Part shown: positions 34,614-47,200 of the stretch, one piece after another
How the letters are laid out: each line of letters starts with the position of its first letter
Position numbering within the stretch: the first letter of the stretch is position 1
Origin: Prostheceraeus crozeri
Taxonomy: Eukaryota; Platyhelminthes; Polycladida; Euryleptidae
NCBI GenBank assembly: GCA_907163375.1
Contig: CAJQUW010000872.1
Location: 558,001-622,000, forward strand
Direction of reading: 5' to 3'
DNA: 64,000 nucleotides
Translations under genes and position numbers: made by a program
Notes under the pieces: generated by a model
Database searches by the model: none
Seen by the model: only the letters and a program-made list of their open reading frames with translations
Told to the model about the DNA's origin: nothing

Positions 34614-36362
34614 AGTCGCTGAAGTTAGCAGTAGCTTTAGCAGTAGGATTTTTAGATGAATTTGCTCAGCCCTCAAATTCTAGTATGATCCATTAAATGA
34701 AGAGTAGAATTTGCTCACAACTACATATGTACCAATCAGTAATCGGAAAGCTCCGAAAAATCAATTCAAAGATATGGATCTACTGCCAATCCAACTGCTA
34801 ACTTCAGAATCAACCAAACAGCAGCTAGACCTAAACCACAGCTCCACACACACAAACAAGCCTCAGAGACTTTGCTCAGGCACTTTCGGCAACAGCAGTA
34901 GGCTTCCTTCCCGTCAAATCCACTATTTCATCTCAATTTAGGTGTATTCAAATTTCAAACCTACTTCTGGTCACTGAGGAGCCAAAATACTTTGCTCAAC
35001 TAAACCAGTGCTCCATTCGCATCAAACCGTATCTGGTTGACTTTGCTCAGCCATGTTTGATAGCAGCAGTAGACTTATTACATCACTAATCCACTGTTTC
35101 ATCACAATTTTAGGTGTATTTCAATATTAAACCTACTTCTGGCCTCTAAAACCTAGATATACTTTGCTCAACTAAACCAATGCTCCATTCGCATCAAACC
35201 GTATCTGGGTGACTTTGCTCAGCCATGTTTGATAGCAGCAGTGGACTTATTACACCACTAATCCACTGTTTCATCTCAATTATGGGTGGATTCAAATTTA
35301 AATCCTGTAGGTTGCCTGTGAAACCTGTAAGTACTTTGCTCAACTAAACCGACCTGATGTCTGTTTGTCATCCCACGGTAACATTTTGTGTTTATCTGAC
35401 TCGGTAAGTGTTTATCTGACTCGGCAAGTGTTTATCTGATGCAAGTGCTTATCTGGTGCAAGTGTTGATGTAAGCAACAAGGAATTTGATGCCTTTGTTG
35501 TCTCCTTGATTTGCACGTAATCTCTTCGTTGCTACGACATGTTGAAGAAGTGGGGATGGACAGACCGTGAAGTTTTCATGTGATTGCAACTCCACAAACA
35601 GTAGCGATATTGCGCAATTGGGAAGGTACTCGATGTTGCTCGATGTTAGAGGCCAGCAGTAGGTTTAATATTGGAATACACAAAAAAATCAGACGAAATA
35701 GTGGATTAGTGGTGTAATAAGTCCACTGCTGCTATCAAAAATGGCTGAGCAAAGTCACCCAGATACGGTTTGATGCGAATGGAGCATTGGTTTAGTTGAG
35801 CAAAGTATATCTAGGTTTTAGAGGCCAGAAGTAGGTTTAATATTGAAATACACCTAAAATTGTGATGAAACAGTGGATTAGTGATGTAATAAGTCTACTG
35901 CTGCTATCAAACATGGCTGAGCAAAGTCAACCAGATACGGTTTGATGCGAATGGAGCACTGGTTTAGTTGAGCAAAGTATTTTGGCTCCTCAGTGACCAG
36001 AAGTAGGTTTGAAATTTGAATACACCTAAATTGAGATGAAATAGTGGATTTGACGGGAAGGAAGCCTACTGCTGTTGCCGAAAGTGCCTGAGCAAAGTCT
36101 CTGAGGCTTGTTTGTGTGTGTGTGTGTGTGTGGAGCTGTGGTTTAGGTCTAGCTGCTGTTTGGTTGATTCTGAAGTTAGCAGTTGGATTGGCAGTAGATC
36201 CATATCTTTGAATTGATTTTTCGGAGCTTTCCGATTACTGATTGGTACATATGTAGTTGTGAGCAAATTCTACTCTTCATTTAATGGATCATACTAGAAT
36301 TTGAGGGCTGAGCAAATTCATCTAAAAATCCTACTGCTAAAGCTACTGCTAACTTCAGCGAC
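34614..36362. mobile_element. foldback element with 0.7-kb inverted arms
   Basis: The arms (about 34614-35335 and 35645-36362) are highly similar inverted copies, starting AGTCGCTGAAGTTAGCAG on the left and mirrored on the right. Both are flanked by TTAA (34610-34613, 36363-36366). Each arm contains TTTGCTCA about eight times and two tandem copies of a roughly 172-bp unit that includes AACCGTATCTGG. The arms differ in the length of a CA/GT run (36113-36131). The centre holds a short minisatellite. No gene is present. The organisation recalls foldback/TU elements of invertebrates. Confidence 0.85.
35389..35470 (+). repeat. minisatellite in the foldback centre
   Basis: Four to five copies of a roughly 20-bp unit like GTGTTTATCTGACTCGGCAA, degrading towards the right. 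Confidence 0.8.
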
Positions 36363-36979
36363 TTAATAATTACAGATGTAAAACCTTCACGGAAAATTAT
36401 CAATAGGAGCTGAAAACTCATCTAGCAGGTTCTTGCAGCATTACCGATTTATTCATTGTTGACAAGGCATGGTGGTATCGACACTGATTGAATATAGCAT
36501 GAGACTAATTCTTGGAATTGCCGATACCGGCATTTGCGGTTTCCCTTCCATGGTCACCTGAAAGTATGGCTCACGATCATATAAAACTTGAGCGTGATGA
36601 GTTATGACATGACACGGTGCTCGTCAGTACAGCATAGCAACAACAGCGAGAGACTGTGACAGCAACCATTTGGTAACTTGTAGGCTAGGCTACTTTATAG
36701 AAATGGTTGAGTGTGATGCTTTTATTATACGACTTATTCTATAATATAGACTGCATCATCAGGCAATATCATGATGCATTCCAGTGTCGTTTGTTAACTA
36801 AGTCATTGTTTCCTTAGCTGAATATATATGATATAATCTTATGTCAATATTATTTCTAGTTTTCTTAATATTACAGTTGTTGTGTTTATTAGACGGAGTC
36901 GTTTATTAAAAGTTGATCTCTCAGCTGCGGCGCTGTTTTAGAGGGTGTCGTTTATTAGAAGAAATGCAGTAATTTACAG

Positions 36980-38230
36980 CCAAATCGGCAATAGCAAGAG
37001 CCCTGCTAATCAACTAATGAAGCATTTGACTCTACATTCGGTTTGTTAGAGTAGACAGTTCAGGCTTTTTCTGTCGGTTTTTGTTTGGCAATATGAGTAA
37101 TTTTGACCAAGACCACCCGAGAAAAGCGGAAATTTTTGGTCTCGATTTCTAAATATTTTTATTCCTAAAATATGACGGTCCTTCGCCTTCTCAGGATGAT
37201 GGTAACGTTGTCAGTATATGCGTTGTGTAAAGATTATTCAGAGGCATGAGATCGGGTGAGCCGCGGCCTCGCAAGTAAGGCCCGCGCCTGCAGGGAAGAA
37301 CCGATGTTCCAACAAATTGAGTGACATGTTTTATAGCCACTAGAGTGCCTCTTTTGATAGCATTGCATTTTGAAATGATTTCCGAAAGCGCACAGTTATG
37401 AACAAAGCTTCTTACATAAAAGTATAGGATAATAAACAGAATCGCACTGGGCTCTAATTACTTTAATAACCTTTGTGCTCTTAATATTTTATTAGAAAAA
37501 TGCAAAGAGCCAAAGTATTGATCAAATCAAATGAATAAAACCGTTGCATCAGATGTAAGAGATTGCACCAACCTTTCAGAGAAGAAAATAATACTTGTAA
37601 TTTACTGATCTCAAAAAATTTGTGCACTCCTACCCGAAAAACTTGAATTCGACCCCACCCGATTTCAAAATTGTCCTATCCGAACCCTTTCATGTTCCCG
37701 CTTGGACTAATCATATTTAATGTAGCTACTTACACTGACTACTACTTTACACTGACAGCTAATGTGTTGTGCAGCTGACAAAATGACCCTTATGACGTTT
37801 ATCTCAATCTTATCTGTGACCGAACATGATGTCATTTCTGCAGTGACTAAGCCACTAAGCAATTAGACCATTATTTCCTTGCATGATGCTGTGTTGGAAA
37901 GGTCACTTACATGTAATTGGCACATCGGAGTGTTGTTAATGTAAATTTGCTGCTGCATTTGCAGCTCACTTTCTTAGCTACGTGTATGTCATGTCATGTT
38001 TCAATTACGTGACGGACGTGACACTTGTATGCTATATCACTTGTTTGCTACAGCTGCAGCTACAGCCAGTGTAAAGTAGTAGCAGCACTAATGTAGGACA
38101 GAATCCAGCTATTTGAAACGCTGCAGCATTTGAAACTTCTGTATTTTTCTACAACTGGTGCAGTTGGTGTAATCACAATGATATTCATGTCTATACGTTG
38201 ACTTGTACTGTTATCTTTGCTGCAATCTAC
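36980..38230. other. gene-free interval upstream of LSM8
   Basis: No gene recognised. A short GC-rich patch lies at 37256-37295 and CCCGA-type phrases near 37630-37690. The LSM8 promoter presumably lies in or before this interval. Confidence 0.35.
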
Positions 38231-38237
38231 TTTTCAG
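38231..38237 (+). promoter_or_regulatory. 3' splice acceptor before the LSM8 start
   Basis: TTTTCAG ends 2 bp before the ATG at 38240. As in PTCD1, it suggests a leader intron or a trans-splice site. Confidence 0.5.
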
Positions 38238-38239
38238 AA

Positions 38240-38270
38240 ATGGCGTCTGCATTGGAAGGCCTGGTCAATC
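38240..38270 (+). CDS. LSM8: LSM8 exon 1
   Basis: Encodes MASALEGLVN plus the first base of codon 11. Donor is GTATCC. Confidence 0.9.
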
Positions 38271-41200
38271 GTATCCTTTTTTGTTAGTATAAAATTGGTT
38301 TCTTGAATCATGTAATTTATGAGTGTTGAGACATAACGATAACGTCTTCAGTAGGTCAGGATTTTCTTAGTGCGTTAATTGAAGGTAATGCACACAAACA
38401 ATATTGGCATGTGCATCTCATCAAAGATCATGAGAATTTAGCAGAACAATGGCAAATATAGCTACATTCCCCATTTATATTTCTAAGTTGCATAAAAAGA
38501 AAAAAAATTTTCATTCATGACATAGGTTAAAGTCGGCAAAGCTGTAGTCGTTATTTTTCTCAACTTCAATTCAGATTTAAAAAGCAATGCCTCTCCTAAG
38601 GAACAGTAATACAAATCCGATGCCTTGACATAGGGAAGCATGACATTGTCATGGACACATCTCAATGAACGTAAACAAAATGGTGCGCCTAAAGTGTAGA
38701 AGAGGCCATCTAATTAAGCTATTTATTTCAAGCTTTCGCTTTAGTAAGTTAATTTTATTGGTTATTCAACTTAATTGTAGAGATCAAAGCCTGTGTCCAC
38801 TGATCGCTTTGCTTACTTTTCAGAATATGCATTCAGTTTATAAAAAAGAACATCATTCACAAGTCGTCAGATGACTGAACATGACGCTAATATAATGAAA
38901 CAAAAATGCATAGATAATGCGGAAACTCGAACTATGACTTCACTAACAGGATGCAAATTTGCAATGTCAAGCATATCAGTATAAGTAAATATATCATATA
39001 AGTAAAGAGTAGCAACGTAAACTGAGCAATGATCAATCCAGATAAATCTATCACCAGAAGAAAATGTCTAGACCAGTAACCAGATGACATTAACACCCAG
39101 AAGATTGAACGAATTACAAAATAATGATTAATGACCGTCAATATATTAAAAAATGCATGAATAACTTGGTTTATGGATTTTCCCATGGTCGCCTTGATTG
39201 TTAGATCTAATTTACGTCGGAATTTTTTAGAGGATCTGTAGACACGCTGTTCACTGCAGCCATTGTAATTGAGATTTCACTTGTTCACAGGTATTAAGTA
39301 ACATGATCGGAATCAGAGCATCGTTAACAGGTCTATTGCTATACGGCACGTGATCAGACAGCGAGAAATCATTGCCATGCGGCAAATGTTGAATACTCCT
39401 TTTTGTGCTATTGGCAGTGTTTGGCATTAATTGTTTACAAATTTTAAAATCGTACGATTAGTTAATCAGGAGTTTTCTGCTAATTAATAGTCGATAATGA
39501 TCAGGCATGATGACTTTAATTCACTTTTATGGCACTTCGTCTTAATTTGTATGTCAAGTCAGATTTCTTGGGTTCCCTATTTCAATGAAAAACAGTGTTT
39601 TCTTTCCTCTATCTATAGATCTATTCGTATTCATGTTTCCTGCTTATAAAAGGCTTACAGTTGTGTCGAATACGTTTTATGATTCGTTAATGAATTAATC
39701 ACGACCATGCACTATCAGAGTACAATGAGAAAAATTTCAGTGCTTTTTTTTGCGCCACATAACACGGCTGTATGAAAGTGTGATGAAGAATAATGCTACT
39801 GAACATTATTAGTTTTATGCAATCAATTTTTGTGTTTTTGTAAGCCTAATTAAGCGGATTTTTTCAATCTAAGCTTTAAGTGAATTAATTTTGGCAAATA
39901 TCATTCAATTTTTTCCTTAAATTCATAATCGTCAGGAACCATTCATCTCATCACTTCAGATGGAAGGATTATCGTGGTAAGATTTGATTGAATAATCGAT
40001 TTGCTGACTCTCACTCAGTCAATGTTCACATATTTTTCAAGAGCTTATCATTATTAATATCAATGGTAATGAACCAAAATAATTACTACAATGTACGTCC
40101 GACAGATAACTTTTCTGAATTTTTAGCTCTAACAGCAAAATTTCACGAAAACCTTAACTTTGTAGCAGGGATGCGGAGTCCTACCATTTTGATAGAACTT
40201 CGACTCCGGGTGGGAAGTATATCAGCCTTAGTTCTGGTAACCTACATCATAGATCATTGTAGGTTTACCTGAGCCTGATTTTAGTGACCATTGCTGAATC
40301 AAATCAATCATTTTCAATGAAAGTTAACCAACTTTGCACATCACTCGTTGGTGTGTGCTTCACACGGTTTTTCTCCAATCTCTACCAGGCAGGAAAATCC
40401 CCATCCTTCTCCAAAAATATGAGCACACTTTCGATTTCAGTATGCGCTATGGAGGAGCCGTCACGCACGCTTAACGTGAGGGCAAGAGGTAATATTCTCA
40501 AACAAACTAGAATTTCATTTTTGTCTCTGATGTGACCTTTGGAGAGTAGGTGTGATCGAGGCTTGGAAGGCCTTTTTCACTATCACGGTTCATTCCCTCA
40601 ACTATTACAAGCTTTGCATTCACTGCTGTCTCTGTACTTTTATTTGACAGAGAAAGTTGACATTAAAACAGTGACAGCTATGCACGAGGATAAATAATTT
40701 GCCTGTATTATATATCGGGTCTAGTTATAGGCCGGAGTCCTGTTATTTGATAGGACTCCGGGACTCTGACTCAGCATCTCTGCTTTGTAGGTCATAGGTG
40801 CTCTTTTTTCAATAAATTTAGGGTATATTCTTGCGATCTCTAATGGCAGAATTTTCAGAAAAAGCTAGTAATTTTTTGATGTGGATGATGACCAGTTTCG
40901 AAATAGACCAATAAGTCACAGGAATTGGACCATTAAAGAATTTGTTGATTTCCTGGTCTCTTGTCACCCAAGGAATATAAACACTTTTTAAAAAAGTTCG
41001 ACTCAATAGGATTAATACATCATAATCATAGATATTTGTTATCATTTATTGTAATATCTGTAAAACATGTTCGAAATGCACTTCGTCAATCAAATCGAAT
41101 ATCCGTAATTTAAATAATTTTAATTATACAATCACAAGTCTGCACATCAGAATGAAAGGCCGTTACTGAGCAAGTGTCAAATATCAATGTCAACGAATTC

Positions 41201-44200
41201 AGTTAAAACACTGAAGAACAAACTTGTTCGAAAGTAGCCAAATCCTGAAAAAATTTAAATTGTCTCCTCTACACTGATGACCATTGTGCTCATTTTGTCA
41301 GTGAATCCAGTCGGACAATGGCGTGAATGGTGTTCGCTCATAGGCTCCGCAGCGTCTTCAAAAGTGGGAGATTTTCAAACTCGACACTCAGTGTAGCCAT
41401 TGACTTTGATGGAAATCCAACTGAAAACTCTGATAAACTTCTTTTGTGTGAGCCGAATGTTAGCTCTTGTCGGTACCTTTCGTAGTTCCAAAAGATGCAG
41501 TACCATCGACCGACCAGATTTTCCATCTGATGCCGCGAGTAGCTGCTTGATTGAACAGAATCATGTGATGTTCACGATGCCCTTTACACCCGACAAAAAG
41601 TCTAATGGACTGTTACATCTTCAGGAACTAAATACGGACGAGGGTCAGCTTCCACTGTTATTTTGATCTAAGTCAGTGGCAAGGCAGAGCCTGCATATTT
41701 AACTTTTCCTATCTGTGAATATTCTTCAGTATCTACTGTTCGAGATGAACTGACATACACACGTCAATAAAAGAAGGGAGATTCCACTGTTTCATGTGGT
41801 CATCAGTACCTCCACGTTGAGATCGATAATCCGGAAATGTTTACCTTTGCGATAGTCAATTGCAATACCAATGTTCACTGGCATTGTGGAATAATCATTT
41901 GCGCTACATCTGCATACATCAATCATAGCAGCAATTCATGAATTATCATGCCGTATATGTGTATTCTGAATTAAGTTTGGATTTATTACTTCGCATATTT
42001 TGTAAAGGAGACAAGTATGTTGCATTTTCTTTAAGCTTCAGTTGTGTATTGTGTCTGTTATCCTCAATGATCCAAAAGACATGTGCTTTTATTGATAAGT
42101 TGTACACGCATATGCATTTTTATATTCCTAGCTACTTCATGTAGATAACTATTCAAGTGTTTTATTCTGCAAATTAATGCCTTATTCCAGGGTACTCTCA
42201 AAGGATTCGACAATCTCATCAACTTGATAATTGAGAACAGTCACGAGCGGGTGTTCAGTCCAAACCAAGGTGTAGAGCGCGTTGAATTGGGATTATACGT
42301 CATCAGAGGAGATAACGTGTAAGCTAATAAATACTGATGAAAAGGTTGCTCTACGTATTAGGAATTCGGCTGCAAATACTGTACATTTTTTGTTACTAAA
42401 CGCTTACCATATATAGTGATGAGTCATGATAGATTTATGTCATGGAAACTTCAAGTCTGACCATGTCAGCATAGTCCATGTCCACGTCAGCATTCATTAA
42501 CCCCCCCCCCTAAAGAACTTAGCTTTTCACATCCTCTGAGGCCTGAAGGGGTCCAGTGGACCCTTTTACTAATTAATTGTAAGTAAAATAATTACTTATA
42601 CGTTCTCAATAACCAGTCCCTTAAAGCTATGAACTCCTCGAAGGCAGTTATCTTGAGCGACCTCAGATCTCACCAACACGTCCTCGTATGTACCCGGAAA
42701 GCGCACATGGTACATTCTGCGAACTTTTGTATCCCGCGAGCCTGATGTTCTTCTCCGCCTGTACAAAATCTATGTGCGTCCGCACTTGGCGTACGCTACG
42801 TGTGTGGAATCCCCTTGCTGTACAAGACATAGCCTTAATCGAAAAGGTCCAACGGCGATTTACTCGTTGTGTGATTAATCTATCGGGACATTCCTAGAAA
42901 GACCGCCTCCGAATACTAGGAATACCTACCCTACAACTTCGTTGCCGTGCTTTTGACCTGATACTCGCATACAACATTTTTCATTCCCTTTCTCTATGTG
43001 ATCCGGAACTTTTTTTCAATCCTACCACTTCAAGGACTCGTGGACATGACCTGAAGGTGTTTAAAATCCTTTAAGGATTAAAGCTCGGTAACATTTTTCT
43101 CAACGTGCAATCGACGTTTGGAATTCGCCCCCGCTTTACATTGTTGAATCGATATCTCTTTGGGATTTCAAGAGGAGTGCAATTTTCTACGTTGAGAAAT
43201 TAGCTTTGTGACTCTTCCTTTACCTATAGTATAAATGTATATGATCCCTTACCTGCATGTGTTGACTCTGTTCTACTCACTGAAAATTTGATATGCCTTG
43301 GTGCTATATGCATTTATGGGAGCAATAAAAGTATAACGTGCAGTTGATGGATATATTTAATTTTCAGAGTGCCTTTCATTATTCTTAGCAAACATATGCA
43401 AATATTTGGTACTTTAATATTTGACGCAAGATCAGTTGTATTAGGAGGCGGTTTAGCTATATTTACTGCATTACGATGCGATACAACCCCATATAGTCAA
43501 TATCATCCGCCCAGGGATGAAAATTTTCCGGATTTTTGAATAAAATTCTAATGGGTCACGAGATTCGCAAAACTAACACAAAAATGGAAGGTCGTTGGGG
43601 TGCAATTTAACGTTAAAACATTTTCTAATGCATCTATTGCTAAACGTATCAGAATATGAGACGCTGGAACAATTCTATGTTTAGAGACGTGATCAACAGC
43701 AAAGAATGGTTTGTTTGTTTTGGACTTAAGTATTTGCTAGTCTCCTCTGACATTTGCCGTAAACAGAAGCTGGAACTATTACGAACTATTATTTGAAATT
43801 TTTGAAGTCTCCGTAATTACGAACTTCTAGGTCAAAACAAATTCGGGATATGGTCTACTCGATTTATTGTACCCTCGAAATGCTCGAAGGTTGCAAACGA
43901 TGAAACTGTTCCGAAAGACAAGTCATCATTTGTTGAGACAAATGCGTTTCCGTGGGGGGTTTCCTCAACTTTGTCGAAAAATGACTGCCAAGAATGATTT
44001 CAAATGATGACGTCGAAGGCCCTTCATCTTCTTTGTGAGTGTTTAGTGACACACCTGCCACAGACAGATGATGTTTTACGATCTTTTCGGTCTCTAGATT
44101 CTGGCAAACGCCGACCGACTGATTCCTTGTTTCAATTTCAAACTCTTACTAAGAAATTTGAGTATTTTGTGCTCGATGTAGGACAGACTGAACACGAATT

Positions 44201-47200
44201 TCGACTTAGTGCAGTAGGCGATGATGCCACCGATAATTTCAACCGATTCCTGAAGAGGTGGAATTATGTCTTGGGTAGAAGCAGCTTTAATTGTCTCGGT
44301 CAAAACCGATCCTGTCTTGCTTTTCCGGTCTACTGGGTGAAGGGGCCTTCATTATGATGAACATGGTGAAACCGAGTTCAATCCAAAGATGGGTGCTAGC
44401 TATCGGCAACCGTGTGAGCAGTGCGCCTTCTCCGTACCTGCGAAGCCTTCGGCGCATACTCAAAAATAGTTTGCCAACATTTATAAAAATGAAAAGTGTC
44501 ATCATTAATTAGATTTCATTTAAATTCGATAGCTTCTCGTGATAGCTGTGCACAGCGTCCGTCTCAAAATCAGACGCTCAGAGTGAACAGTTTTGCAACG
44601 CGTGCTCGATTCACAGCTGTTTTTTTCGAACAATTGGACTAGTGGTGTGTTCAGGCGGAGCATTGATGTTCAGAGAGAGTGAAAGAGAGTTGTATGCGTG
44701 TTAGTCAGTAAGCGCACGCCCGCGCCAATGTTGGCTTTCTCGGTAGACATAATGCTTTGCCTTCTCCAATTTTTGCAATGAAATTCTTGATCGAGGCGCG
44801 CAACCCCATTGTTTCTGTCTTCGTTTCTTGTCAGAGAGGCCACACCGTCAACAACAGCAGATGATGACATTCGCCAGTGAGTGCGGAGTAATGCATCTTA
44901 CTCGCACACAATGACTAATATCTAAAGTCATTGCTCGCACATCAGAATCGGTAGGATTCTATAATTTGATTTTACGTGATTGATGCAGTGTGACGCTATG
45001 TTTAGTACTGTAGATGAGCTCATAACCACGCCTTTCGTCCCTAGGGAATATGCTGAAAAGATGACAGTCGTCAATCAAGGTAGGCCAACACCTGATATAA
45101 AAATTGAAAGCACTCACAGAGAAAGAAATGAGGAACACACAAGACATTTTAGTGCATCAAAACTTCAATCATGTGAGTGGCTGACCGGCCGTGTAAAACG
45201 TAAGAAACTCTTTTCTTGGCCTTGCCTCCTTTTTTCTCGAGAAAAATAGGGTCGGTACAGAGAGGTGGTATAGTAATCTCAACTCCTTAAGTAAGGCGGT
45301 GAAGTGACATGAGCAATCAACTTCTCCTGTGCACATTCACTTGGCTTTAAAAAATGTTCGGGAAACTGTTAGTAAAAATTCATCTTTTATGAAAATTAAT
45401 GTTATAACATAAAAAAAATGTCTTGTAGAAATAGGACTCCAATGACAAGCGAAGGCCTATGGTCAGGGAGCACGCGACTCCACTGCCTGTCAGCTATACA
45501 TATCATGAGAGGAACGTTGGTAATATTGTAGAATATCTGTAGAAATCCGATCGTTCGCATGATGAGCTTGATCAAAAAGTTGGTCAAAGCGATGCAACAT
45601 CCTTGACGTGGGTGATATAGCCCGAAGAGCAAGAGAAGAAATCGAAGAAACAAGAGTTTTGCTTCAAGTTGAAGAAGAGCATATTCTTGAAAAACTGCTA
45701 AAAGAAGCCGAAAGAAAGAGATGAACATGGTATTAAGATGTCATATAGGAGTATCAAAGCGCAGGATTCCACCTCCTTCCTGAGGTGAACGGTAGCCTAA
45801 GACTTGTCATGGAGACCGTGCATCCAGGCCATCGGCAAACAGGCACATCAACGCGTTGGCAATCTCTATCGTGCCTGCAGCTATCTTCCACTTGTCTTCT
45901 ATCTTCACAAGTCCATTATTCGTCCTTTGATGGATTATTGGTAACATACATCTACACAGGCGCATCTCAACCTAATCGAGCGGGTTGAGAAACGCGTGAA
46001 GAATCCTGTGGCTGAAAAAGCTGCCATTGAGTTGCAGCCGTTCTTCGTCAGACGGGATGTTGCTTCACTCCGTCCCTTCTACAGATGCTACTTCGGTAAA
46101 AGCAGCTCTGCAGTAAATGAGTGCGTACTTACACCAAAGACATCCTCCACAAGCACGCACAAAGCTAATGCACTCGAATGCTATCATATGAGCGTAGAAC
46201 ACATACGTGCTGTGAGTAGATTCTTTTCATTTTGTTCGCAGGGCACGGCTTTAGAATCAGCTTCCCCTGACCAATGCAATATTGATACTTTCAAGAGGCG
46301 CGCGGACAGGCTTCTAATGAGGATCAATAATCGGATTAGGAGATTTCCCCTGTTATTTTGCCTTTGCTTATTTAGAATAGTCTGATATCCTTTCATTGAG
46401 TACTAGCTTCGTTCATGGCTGGTAGCTGTTCTAGGAGTGAAGATTATGAAAAAACGAGATTATTGTCATTGTTTGTGTGGTCTCAGTCAGTAGCATGCTT
46501 GTAATGCACAGCCATACATTCTGCTAATCTGCCCACACGCATTTAGCCAGATTAATGTTCATTCGTGTACATGTACGTATAGATATCAGACTAAAATTTC
46601 AAAACCTTGTTTATGTTGGAAGTTTTATATTGTATTTTATGATACCTAATGCAGCCGCTTCTATGTCTAAAATACAAAATCTACAAATTAATAATCGATG
46701 AACATTTGACATTTTGTGAAGTCCATTATATAAAAGCGATTATATAAGCCCATATTAAGCAAAACTGAAATCAAAAAGCAGACCCTAAGGAAATACGACA
46801 AAGAGTGAAACTTTCGTATATTCTTACGAGTATGCTGCGAAAATAGCTAGTGCTTGGATTAAATTTTCTTGAGGGAAATGAGCATTTAGTTTTATCTTGA
46901 TCAAAATTCCTTTTCCGGATTTTTAAGCGGCGATGGGTTTTCATCCCTGCATCCACCCCTATTGCACAGAGGCCTAGCGGAGCTATCGAAACTGTTACTG
47001 TTTTCGACCCTCAAAGCAGCTGTATAGATCTCAAACTCATCAACTACTGGGCTCGGCCAAGCGGTAACGGAATCACATTTGAGCATTTACACATTTTCAT
47101 GAGACTGGTACTCAGTAAAGAAACATATGATAAACTAACGAAATGCGCGATGTTTATGGGCATGATCGGTCCTCCAAGCAGGCATAGTATCAACTTTGAA

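Larger units (their letters stand above)
34494..36969. mobile_element. possible pogo/Tigger-type element, TA flanked
   Basis: The left end CTGTATTTAATAAACG (34494) is mirrored by the right end, whose minus strand reads CTGCATTTCTTCTAATAAACG (from 36969 inward). TA lies outside both. The phrase TAATAAACG, or its inverse, occurs several times near the right end. No transposase is encoded. A foldback element (34614-36362) fills most of the interior, so the original element was probably about 0.7 kb. Confidence 0.45.

Noticed and set aside
41338-41950. Minus-strand frames with phrases vaguely like an HSP70-type domain
   Set aside because: Matches are short, in different frames and inconsistent along the domain; they do not support a call.
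45402-45728. 108-codon hydrophobic frame on the minus strand, Glu/Lys-rich on the plus strand
   Set aside because: No known motif on either strand. It lies between transposon relics and is probably chance.
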